From positions 4,957-12,776 of the forward strand of contig DAHF01000001.1 of the NCBI GenBank assembly GCA_002495845.1: a DNA stretch of 7,820 nucleotides, in the 5' to 3' direction. Of the stretch, positions 1 to 4,953 are shown in pieces (the first letter of the stretch is position 1; the number at the start of each line of letters is the position of its first letter). A model generated the notes under the pieces. That model worked only from the letters and a program-made list of their open reading frames with translations, had not been told where the DNA came from and searched no databases. The stretch comes from Sulfolobus sp. UBA167 (GTDB lineage: Archaea; Thermoproteota; Thermoprotei_A; Sulfolobales; Sulfolobaceae). The position numbers and the translations under genes are program-made.

Positions 1-37
1 TTAGGGCGGGGAGGAAGTCAGCGTATGTGAGGTTACT
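1..37 (-). mobile_element. Probable IS200/IS605-type element end (remnant)
   Basis: A GC-rich run (gggcggggaggaagtcagc, positions 4-22) stands out from the AT-rich surroundings. It lies directly downstream, on the minus strand, of what looks like the last codons of a TnpB gene. GC-rich hairpin-forming tails just after the tnpB stop are usual at the right end of IS200/IS605 elements. The rest of the element would be beyond the left edge, and only one hairpin arm is visible, so this is an inference. Confidence 0.35.
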
Positions 38-94
38 CTATTCTCCACCAAATGTCAAGGAAGTCACTTCCTGTTTTATGTAGATCTTCGATTT
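38..94 (-). pseudogene. TnpB (IS605 OrfB) C-terminal remnant
   Basis: Read on the minus strand this stretch gives KQEVTSLTFGGE followed by a stop at 38-40. The KQE plus a short Gly/Glu tail matches how many IS605-family TnpB (OrfB) proteins end (MKQE, then a short variable tail). TnpB is the RNA-guided nuclease carried by these elements. An in-frame stop sits only 18 codons upstream, so just the very end of the gene remains, and the body has been deleted or has decayed. The GC-rich tail at 1-37 agrees with an element end. The match is short and remembered rather than searched, so other explanations stay open. Confidence 0.4.
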
Positions 95-311
95 TTATCT
101 AGGGTGACGCGTAACTTCTTTTATTAGTATGCAATCTAGAATTTAATCCCAACAATTTGGATAATATCTGAAAAATTCTGTTAATATACAAAATATCTAA
201 GCTAAAACTAATATACATAAGATAAAAAGCTTAAAATTCTATCAATACCCATAAAGAATGGGATTTTAGATATTTTATTTGAAAAGAGTAAAGCTTCTAA
301 CCGCTTGTTAA

Positions 312-518
312 TTAAAATATAGTCGTCTCATTCATCACAATAAATACAAGCAAGGCAATAAGGAAATTGAGGAGGCTAAGTTACCGAAGCACAAAACTAT
401 ACCGTGCATGCTGAATAACTCTATCCTCCTTCAGAAAGGGGAGTACGACCTTGCCTTAAAGAAAGCAGATCAAGTCGTGAAGCTCTACAACAAGACTATG
501 AGTCTCGCTTCAGCGTAA
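312..518 (+). pseudogene. Short open relic with TPR/HEPN-like helices
   Basis: An open frame runs from just after a stop at 309-311 to a TAA at 516-518. The only ATG, at 408, would give 36 residues. The segment around LLQKGEYDLALKKADQVVKL has the G-x-Y-x-x-A-x-x-x-A spacing of a helix-turn-helix repeat of the TPR kind; the same spacing is seen in HEPN-domain proteins. The upstream part (KQGNKEIEEA) is also charged and amphipathic. The base composition is clearly less AT-rich than the flanks, which favours former coding. There is no promoter or ribosome binding site of note before 408. I read it as the C-terminal end of a decayed gene; the family is not certain. Confidence 0.3.
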
Positions 519-608
519 ACTCGAGGAGAATTTCATTCAGCTAATAAAAATTAGTTTAGTTTATCAACTATTCCTTTATATTATTTAATTTTTTTATTAA
601 GTTTTTGG

Positions 609-617
609 ATTATATCT
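609..617 (+). promoter_or_regulatory. TATA box of the winged-helix gene
   Basis: The sequence attatatct is centred about 34 bases before the TTG at 647. With the usual archaeal spacing of about 26 bases, transcription would start near 639, giving a leader of only a few bases. This supports the TTG start over the ATG at 677. Confidence 0.45.
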
Positions 618-646
618 ATTACTATGAATAGGAAAAGGTTTAATAA

Positions 647-970
647 TTGAGAAATCGAAAGATAATCAGTGATAAAATGTATGGAAGACTAGTACAAGAA
701 GGAGGATACCAGATATTAAATAGCCTAAAAAATGGCCCAGTTAAAGTATCTCAATTAAAGGCTAACGTTCCATTGTACGGAGAAGCGTTCGATTTCGTGT
801 TAAGTCAGTTAATGATGAACGGATTAGTAAGAAGGTTCGAAAGGGACGGAGAAGATTACGTAGAGATCAGTGAAATGGGAAGAAACCTACCATACCAGGG
901 ATATGAAGCTTATCAAGGATATGGATACCATGGATGCGGACACCATCACCATCATGGTCATTGGTGGTAA
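647..970 (+). CDS. Winged-helix regulator with His-rich C-terminal tail
   Basis: Small (107 aa) DNA-binding protein, probably a transcriptional regulator of the PadR/MarR-like winged-helix kind. Residues 18-60 form the helical core (YQILNSLKNG, then the likely recognition helix around EAFDFVLSQLMMNG), and 61-80 form the wing (VRRFERDGEDYVEIS). Such proteins normally bind operator DNA as dimers. Residues 82-107 are unusual: a Tyr/Gly/Gln-rich linker with a repeated YQGY motif, then H95, C97, H99-103 and H105 before a final WW. This tail looks able to bind Ni, Zn, Co or Cu. The TTG start is preceded immediately by an in-frame stop (644-646) and a weak purine stretch; ATG 677 is an alternative that would remove ten basic residues. 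The gene stands alone, with its own promoter and T-rich terminator. The wHTH assignment is good; the metal role is inferred. Confidence 0.8.
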   Translation: MRNRKIISDKMYGRLVQEGGYQILNSLKNGPVKVSQLKANVPLYGEAFDFVLSQLMMNGLVRRFERDGEDYVEISEMGRNLPYQGYEAYQGYGYHGCGHHHHHGHWW

Positions 971-1032
971 AACTACAAAAATATACATAATATAACAGAA
1001 AATCCAATTCATCGATTTTAATATGGAAAATA

Positions 1033-1060
1033 CTTTCTTTTCTTTTTTCTCTCTTTTTTT
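1033..1060 (+). terminator. T-rich terminator after the winged-helix gene
   Basis: Three closely spaced T runs (ctttcttttctttttt, then a run of seven T) lie about 60-90 bases after the stop codon on the sense strand. Oligo-T tracts are the known intrinsic termination signal of archaeal RNA polymerase. Confidence 0.6.
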
Positions 1061-1081
1061 ATCATTATTTGTTTGATATCT

Positions 1082-1090
1082 TTTATATAA
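1082..1090 (+). promoter_or_regulatory. TATA box upstream of the 1118 relic
   Basis: tttatataa is centred about 32 bases before the ATG at 1118 and would place a start site near 1112. It resembles the other promoters in the window and suggests that the broken frame at 1118-1322 was once an expressed gene. Confidence 0.35.
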
Positions 1091-1117
1091 GTGATTTTTC
1101 CCCTTCTATTTAACCTA

Positions 1118-1322
1118 ATGACACGGCCATCAATGGAATGGGTAGTTTACGTTGAGACTTTTCACATAAATAGTGAAAGCCGACCGCTAATTGAGACGCG
1201 AAGACGTGACTCCTATTAAAAAGCTAGACTTAGATAAAAGTGCAAAGAAGAAGGAGAAAGAGCTTTTCTCCATTTTAACAAAATCACAGAAAAAGAGAAA
1301 CGAGAAGAAATTCTGTGGGTAA
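1118..1322 (+). pseudogene. Frameshifted plus-strand fragment of unknown family
   Basis: From ATG 1118 one frame gives MTRPSMEWVVYVETFHINSE and then RPLIETRRRDSY, stopping at 1217-1219. An overlapping frame, open from 1191, gives REDVTPIKKLDLDKSAKKKE and then KELFSILTKSQKKRNEKKFCG, stopping at 1320-1322. The two join naturally with a single one-base shift near 1191-1205, making a product of about 69 residues with a strongly charged lysine/glutamate-rich helical tail. A TATA box sits at the right distance upstream. I do not recognise the family. The downstream part also overlaps antisense to the tail of the Csx1-like relic, so one of these two readings is a shadow. The charged plus-strand reading looks more protein-like than the Ser/Phe-rich minus-strand one. 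Confidence 0.3.
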
Positions 1323-1470
1323 ACTGTCCTATTAACACATTAACGTCAGGCTTCTCCATTTCCTTGACCAATGAGGAGGAGAACTTGGATTCCTTCTCGA
1401 CACCTTTATAGACATATTTGACATTCCTATATCCAGAAGGTTTACCCACTATGCTAATCAGAAATTTCAT
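1216..1470 (-). pseudogene. Truncated Csx1/CARF-type CRISPR accessory protein
   Basis: The ATG at 1470 opens MKFLISIVGKPSGYRNVKYV, then YKGVEKESKFSSSLVKEMEKPDVNVLIG. This is the layout of the N-terminal CARF (Rossmann-like) domain of Csx1-type proteins: a first beta strand ending in the V-G-x-P/D loop, a Y-x-x-V-x-Y-x-x-x-G strand pair, a Ser-rich stretch and helix, then a second strand x-V-x-x-L-I-G after KPD. Csx1 proteins are type III CRISPR ancillary RNases of roughly 400 aa, switched on by cyclic oligoadenylate. Only about 48 codons (roughly 1327-1470) fit. After LIG the frame runs into a low-complexity Ser/Phe/Leu tail, stopping at 1216, with no HEPN RNase part. A leaderless-type TATA box is retained. 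No CRISPR array or other cas gene is present in the window. The family match is from pattern memory, not a search. Confidence 0.55.
1315..1449. repeat. 10-bp inverted repeat flanking the CARF fragment
   Basis: gtgggtaaac at 1315-1324 and its exact reverse complement gtttacccac at 1440-1449 bracket almost all of the Csx1-like coding part. The left copy sits just where family resemblance is lost. It may mark an inversion or deletion junction, but a chance 10-mer is also possible. Confidence 0.4.
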
Positions 1471-1491
1471 GAATGAATTAAATTATTGATA

Positions 1492-1501
1492 CATTAAAAT
1501 G
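1492..1501 (-). promoter_or_regulatory. TATA box of the Csx1-like relic
   Basis: On the minus strand this reads CATTTTAATG, centred about 26 bases before the ATG at 1470, the spacing expected for a leaderless archaeal transcript. Confidence 0.4.
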
Positions 1502-1641
1502 AGTTTCTAATCGACGAAAAGTAGCAATTGCTTGTATATATACATGAAATTAAATAAATATTTTTTAAAAAAACTACAAACAAAAATCATCCATAAGTTT
1601 ATGCTGGTCTTGCCTGAAAAATGTGCTCTCATTAGTTAAAT

Positions 1642-1681
1642 AGAGAGTGAACTACTCCACCCTTTCGGAGGGGGGATCTCT
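1642..1681. mobile_element. IS200/IS605-like hairpin end (remnant)
   Basis: The stretch contains gtgaactac followed by a C-rich and then a G-rich arm (ctccaccc, tttc, ggagggggg), enclosed by agaga (1642-1646) and tctct (1677-1681), which pair. The inner ctcc/ggag also pair. GTGAACTAC next to a GC-rich hairpin is a common form of IS200/IS605-family ends in archaea. No transposase is seen on either side, so it would be an isolated end or a decayed non-autonomous element. The hairpin is imperfect. Confidence 0.3.
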
Positions 1682-1717
1682 TTTGTCAGAAGATGAAAAA
1701 AGCCTCTTGAACATAAG

Positions 1718-1974
1718 ATGGCTGAGAATAATACAATTCCGTTGAAATTACCATTTATCTTCCTGAAAAAATACATAGCAGGAACGAACCTTGAATGAAC
1801 TGATGTTAAGAAGATAGTTAACAACTATCATGTTTTTTATATATTCCCTTGAAGGTGTTAACAAGTACTTCTGGAGCGATGAGGAAGCGATTGATGTGCT
1901 TGGCACGCTGGAAGAATAGAGGAGAAAAGAACGCGAAAGCAATACTTGATCCCTCAATCATTCTACTTATTTAG
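1718..1974 (+). pseudogene. Three-frame decayed gene start, possibly proline dehydrogenase
   Basis: Three successive plus-strand frames read like one protein. The first, from ATG 1718, gives LKLPFIFLKKYIAGTNLE, a stop at 1796-1798, then TDVKKIVNNYHVFYIF. The second, from about 1842 to a stop at 1917-1919, gives SLEGVNKYFWSDEEAIDVLG, then TLEE. The third, from 1918 to a stop at 1972-1974, gives RGEKNAKAILDPSIILLI. The joined reading resembles the start of bacterial/archaeal proline dehydrogenases: a K-x-Y/F-x-A-G-x-x-L motif, a helix, a strand leading to L-G/E-x-V, an acidic S-D-E-E-A helix, then a G-x-N-A-x strand. These enzymes oxidise proline to pyrroline-5-carboxylate with FAD. The FAD-binding and catalytic parts would lie further on and are absent. 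Several indels and an in-frame stop make it nonfunctional. The family is a tentative reading; decay is the firmer claim. An antitoxin tail was the other family considered. Confidence 0.35.
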
Positions 1975-2157
1975 ACAGCGAGAATATGATTTAATTCTTC
2001 TTTCCCCCTTCGCTTTCCGTTATGTCCAAACTTATCTTTTTCACTTTCATCTCTTCTCTTAGGAGATGATATAGTTTCAAGAAATGAGAACTAAATACTA
2101 AACGCCATTTTCAATGATTCAATGATATAACTTTCTAATAGGCTTTTCGTTTTCAGC

Positions 2158-3321
2158 TCAACAACTTATAGCTTGCTTGAAGTCCTCTATTAGGTCTTCT
2201 ATGTCCTCTATACCTACGCTAACCCTTATTAGACCTTCTGGTATCCCCATTCTCCTTAATTCTTCGCTAGATAGAGAGGCGTGACTAGTTTCTCTAGGTA
2301 ATGTAACCAACGTCTCTACACCTCCTAAACTAGGTGCAGGTACAGCAAGAGTTAACGATTTCATTATCTTCTTTGCACATTCAAATCCACCTTTTGGTTC
2401 AAAGGAAACCATCCCACCGTAACCCTTCAACACTTTCTTCGCAATTTCATGATACTCGAAGTCAGGTAAACCAGGGTAGTAGACTTTTCTAACCTTTTCG
2501 CTATCGGAGAGGAACTTTGCTAACTCCATGGCGTTTTTGTTGTGCCTCTCCATACGTAGACCTAATGTTTTCAAACCCCTCAACGCCAAATAGGCACTTA
2601 GTGGATCTGGAGATCCTCCGTAAACTTTTCTTCCATTGAAAACTTTATCTCGAATTTCTTCATCATTAGTAGATAAAAGACCGATTACTACATCACTATG
2701 ACCGGAAATATATTTAGTCCCGCTATGAAGTGAAACGTCAGCCCCATACTCCAAAGGTCTTTGATTGAACGGAGATGCAAAGGTTGCATCAACTATCAAG
2801 TTAATGTCTCTCTCCTTACAATATTTACCCAATTCTATAAGATCTATAACCTGGAGAGTAGGATTAGTTACTGATTCCACGTACATCATATCATATCTTT
2901 TATTAATATCTAACGAGTTTATTTCATTAACTGACACAAAATCTACTTCTATACCATGCTTTTTTATTAAATCTAAAAATAATCTGTAAGTTTGTCCGTA
3001 TAGTTGATTTATAGACAGTATTCTACTACCCTTTTTAATTAAACTTAAAAGCGTAGTAGAGATCGTCGCCATACCTGAGGAAAAGGAGATACCGAACTTT
3101 GCGTCCTCGAGTGAAGCATACTTCATTTCTAGAGAGTTTACTGTAGGATTACCAACTCTAGTATAAAGGAAAGGTTCTCCGCTGTTAGAATCTAAATATG
3201 CGTTAGGATCGTCGTTAGGGTGGATAAATGTAGAATCCTGAAAAATTGGTGTTACAACATTTCCAAACCTCTTGTCAACTATTTCTCCAACATGGATTGC
3301 TCTCGTATTGAATCCTTTCAT
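2158..3321 (-). CDS. Cystathionine gamma-synthase/lyase family PLP enzyme
   Basis: Complete 387-aa member of the Cys/Met-metabolism PLP-dependent family (fold type I), at the usual family length. Visible motifs: YTR at 53-55 (phosphate contact from the partner subunit), SSGMAT at 81-86, the ring-stacking Tyr in LYGQT (Y108), ESVTNPTL at 149-156, the pyridine-nitrogen Asp in VDATF (D178), the Schiff-base lysine in SLHSGTKYISGHSD (K203), SLGGVETL at 331-338, and the carboxylate-binding Arg in RVSVGIED (R366). All essential residues are present, so it should be active. Family members make cystathionine from an activated homoserine, split cystathionine to cysteine, or use sulfide directly; sequence alone does not separate these here. 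It would act in the cytosol as a tetramer. It is transcribed alone from a leaderless promoter, and no methionine- or cysteine-pathway gene is adjacent. Confidence 0.93.
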   Translation of the reverse strand: MKGFNTRAIHVGEIVDKRFGNVVTPIFQDSTFIHPNDDPNAYLDSNSGEPFLYTRVGNPTVNSLEMKYASLEDAKFGISFSSGMATISTTLLSLIKKGSRILSINQLYGQTYRLFLDLIKKHGIEVDFVSVNEINSLDINKRYDMMYVESVTNPTLQVIDLIELGKYCKERDINLIVDATFASPFNQRPLEYGADVSLHSGTKYISGHSDVVIGLLSTNDEEIRDKVFNGRKVYGGSPDPLSAYLALRGLKTLGLRMERHNKNAMELAKFLSDSEKVRKVYYPGLPDFEYHEIAKKVLKGYGGMVSFEPKGGFECAKKIMKSLTLAVPAPSLGGVETLVTLPRETSHASLSSEELRRMGIPEGLIRVSVGIEDIEDLIEDFKQAISC

Positions 3322-3340
3322 ACATAGTATAGTTTTTTAT

Positions 3341-3352
3341 TTATATTAAAAG
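3341..3352 (-). promoter_or_regulatory. TATA box of the cystathionine enzyme gene
   Basis: On the minus strand this reads about CTTTTAATATAA, centred 25 bases before the ATG at 3321. That predicts transcription starting at or within a base or two of the start codon (leaderless). Confidence 0.6.
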
Positions 3353-3419
3353 TTATTATGATAGAATTTAGGAACTCGTTCTAGAGAAATGTCGTAGAAT
3401 GTAGGTAAATTTCCTTTCG

Positions 3420-3451
3420 TTCTGGTTAGCTAAAGTCTTTTATGACCAGAA
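3420..3451. repeat. 7-bp inverted repeat upstream of the cystathionine enzyme gene
   Basis: ttctggt (3420-3426) and accagaa (3445-3451) are exact reverse complements, 18 bases apart and about 100-130 bases before the start of the minus-strand gene. It could be an operator or a chance match; no regulator can be named. Confidence 0.25.
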
Positions 3452-3536
3452 TTTACGTTCGCTAGCTTTAACATGAAATATTGAAAGCTGGGAAAGTAAA
3501 ACTATCAATATTTTTAATTTTATATAAAATGTATAG

Positions 3537-3687
3537 GAGATTGGATTGCCAGATTTAGGAATTCCTCTAACATTGCATAGAGGTCCTAGAGGTGCTCCAC
3601 TATATCATTGGTAGACTACTATGGGTAGCTGCTGGAAGTCATATCTATGTACTTAATCCTGACTCTGGAATAGTTTTCATACAATAA
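3537..3687 (+). pseudogene. Broken PQQ-type beta-propeller blade
   Basis: Two overlapping plus-strand frames make one propeller segment. The first (3537-3614) gives LPDLGIPLTLHRGPRGAPLYH and then a stop. The second, shifted by one base and best read from about 3616, gives LLWVAAGSHIYVLNPDSGIV and stops at 3685-3687. The pattern (hydrophobic strand, G-A-P-x-x-Y, strand, then x-I-Y-x-L-N-x-x-S/T-G) is the PQQ/pyrrolo-quinoline-type repeat. It lines up with residues about 180-220 of the intact propeller encoded at 4954-6687 (AVTLTQMVGDAVGVSYYGGI, then YVPADSNTLYAINAYNGHLV). The rest of the propeller is missing on both sides, so this is a relic of a homologous gene rather than a working one. The shift lies between about 3606 and 3616. 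Confidence 0.6.
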
Positions 3688-3880
3688 TAGGCATCCTAAC
3701 ATTTTATGTGATAATGATAAAGAGGATTAAGGTTGAAAATATGAAATAGAATGATGAGTTGAATAACGATAAATATATGTAGAAACTAAACTAGAGGATA
3801 TGAGAGTTAAAAAAATAATACTCTGAATCTTTTATAAAATATCATAAAATATGGATCTCTATCTTCTTATGGCCGATATT

Positions 3881-3900
3881 AAGAAAAATGGAAAATAAAG
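3881..3900 (-). terminator. T-rich terminator after the 160-aa gene
   Basis: On the minus strand this reads CTTTATTTTCC then ATTTTTCTT, beginning about 18 bases after the stop codon of the 3918-4400 gene, a typical archaeal oligo-T stop signal. Confidence 0.5.
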
Positions 3901-3917
3901 GATTTATAGGAAAATAT

Positions 3918-4400
3918 CTAATTTCCTTGAGATATACTATAAGCTCTTTTTCTTACAACGCTCATCAATGTATGTAGTATCTCAAATGCGTCCGGATTAA
4001 AATTTTTTGAATATTTATCCTTTTTAGCTAATATAGAATACCAATATAGATTTTCTTGTATCAAACCTGCTACATAGTATAACAAAGATACGCTAATTTT
4101 TTTCTCAGAAAATTGAATTGATTGGAGCTGTGAATAAGAGTACGTAATATCACCTTTATCAAGGTCTTTGATTAGAGTATAATCTGGTAAGTCTTTACCA
4201 TTCACTATATAGTCATCCATTTTATCCAAAATTTCTATTATTTTTGAATAATTTTCCTTCCATTCTGTATCATAATTTTGTAAAATTGAAAATATAGACG
4301 CTATTTGCAATTCCTTGGCAAAATAAACCTCTACTTCAGAATCATAACCTTCTTTTTCTCCTGTTATTAAACAGTCAAATTTTGGAAAATCTTTTATCAT
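3918..4400 (-). CDS. Hypothetical 160-aa helical protein
   Basis: I do not recognise the family. The protein is 160 aa, soluble and mostly helical by eye, with no signal peptide or membrane segment. Residues about 24-45 and 48-66 look like amphipathic helices (KELQIASIFSILQNY; YSKIIEILDKMDDYI). A more polar middle (DLPDYTLIKDLDKGDITY) separates them from a hydrophobic helix (SVSLLYYVAGLIQENLYWYS) and a basic C-terminal helix (EILHTLMSVVRKRAYS). There is one Cys (residue 10). The gene is visibly more AT-rich than the neighbouring enzyme and propeller genes, which fits acquisition from a virus or plasmid but does not prove it. A leaderless TATA box 25 bases before the ATG and a T-rich terminator argue that it is a real, separately expressed gene. 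It is flanked by relics, not by a partner gene. Confidence 0.7.
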   Translation of the reverse strand: MIKDFPKFDCLITGEKEGYDSEVEVYFAKELQIASIFSILQNYDTEWKENYSKIIEILDKMDDYIVNGKDLPDYTLIKDLDKGDITYSYSQLQSIQFSEKKISVSLLYYVAGLIQENLYWYSILAKKDKYSKNFNPDAFEILHTLMSVVRKRAYSISQGN

Positions 4401-4420
4401 AGTAAAACTTATAGAAGGAT

Positions 4421-4430
4421 ATATATAAAG
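4421..4430 (-). promoter_or_regulatory. TATA box of the 160-aa gene
   Basis: On the minus strand this reads CTTTATATAT, centred 25 bases before the ATG at 4400. It is a strong archaeal TATA box at leaderless spacing. Confidence 0.6.
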
Positions 4431-4435
4431 TTGTG

Positions 4436-4910
4436 GGTCAACCTTTATAGAGCCTCATTGAACACTTTCCATAACACGAAGGATCAAGTAGACGTCAGAA
4501 AAATTGGAATAAAGAGCATGAAGATCATATATTAATATAAATTTATTTAGATAAATATAAATTTACTTATAATAAGTTTCTAAAAGAAATCTGCATGTGT
4601 TCCTATTCATGGAATTTTTAATCTCAAAATAGTCCTCATCCCACTTAAATGCACGTTGATTATGACCATCATAAAACCGTTTCAAGTACTATCTTTTCTC
4701 TAGATAATAGTTCTTATTCCCCTAAATTAATATTTGTAAATTTCATTGATTTACTCTTTCTACCTTCTGCTGTTCCTATCATATATTCGGTTCATAACGA
4801 GCTTTCTTCGATCTTTCTACACCGTTTCCTTTTACTTTTAAATATTACGTTAATTTCACTTCCTTAGTTTATGATTAATTCTGTTAATTATAAGAAAATA
4901 AACTATACAA
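4436..4910. other. Gene-free stretch between divergent genes
   Basis: No intact gene is visible here. A hydrophobic plus-strand open frame (4649-4867) has no promoter or ribosome binding site, and its Leu/Phe/Ile richness is what an antisense reading of charged codons gives. The opposite strand, from about 4815 down to 4669, reads KRCRKIEESSL, stop (4792-4794), TEYMIGTAEGRKSKSMKFTN, INLGE, stop (4714-4716), ELLSREKIVLETVL, stop (4669-4671). It looks like decayed coding sequence, but I cannot name it. A short less AT-rich patch at about 4440-4530 also suggests a relic. No RNA gene is seen. Confidence 0.4.
4534..4565. repeat. 12-bp direct repeat, 20-base period
   Basis: aatataaattta occurs at 4534-4545 and again at 4554-4565, two turns of the helix apart. 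It lies in very AT-rich spacer, so it may be chance; it could also be a paired protein-binding site. Confidence 0.3.
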
Positions 4911-4916
4911 GTTAAA

Positions 4917-4924
4917 TTTTAAAT
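4917..4924 (+). promoter_or_regulatory. TATA box of the PQQ-type propeller gene
   Basis: ttttaaat is centred about 33 bases before the ATG at 4954. The predicted transcription start is near 4946, leaving a leader of a few bases without a Shine-Dalgarno sequence. Confidence 0.5.
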
Positions 4925-4953
4925 CTATTAAGAGATAGATGACTTAGATACCT

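Noticed and set aside
190..276. 11-bp perfect inverted repeat (aaaatatctaa / ttagatatttt), 65 bases apart
   Set aside because: Both arms are almost entirely A/T in an AT-rich spacer with no gene edge at either arm, so chance is likely.
1500..1640. Search for CRISPR repeats near the Csx1-like relic
   Set aside because: No repeat of 20 bases or more recurs in the window, and there is no leader or spacer pattern.
1691..1728. Possible C/D box RNA (agatga ... ctga)
   Set aside because: The C box has a mismatch, the internal C' box abuts the D box, the guide spacing is wrong and there is no terminal stem.
1636..1957. Two minus-strand open frames of 62 and 69 codons
   Set aside because: They are antisense to the three-frame plus-strand relic and give hydrophobic, Ser-rich products without family features.
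2111..2126. Tandem tcaatgat duplicated once
   Set aside because: Only two units of eight bases after the cystathionine enzyme gene; no known function and plausible by slippage.
3751..3826. Perfect C box atgatga with a ctga 66 bases later
   Set aside because: No D'/C' pair, and the sequence before the D box is nearly pure A/T, a poor guide; the spacing is too long without internal boxes.
4649..4867. 72-codon plus-strand open frame
   Set aside because: Leu/Phe/Ile-rich antisense-looking product, no promoter or ribosome binding site; the opposite strand looks more like decayed coding.
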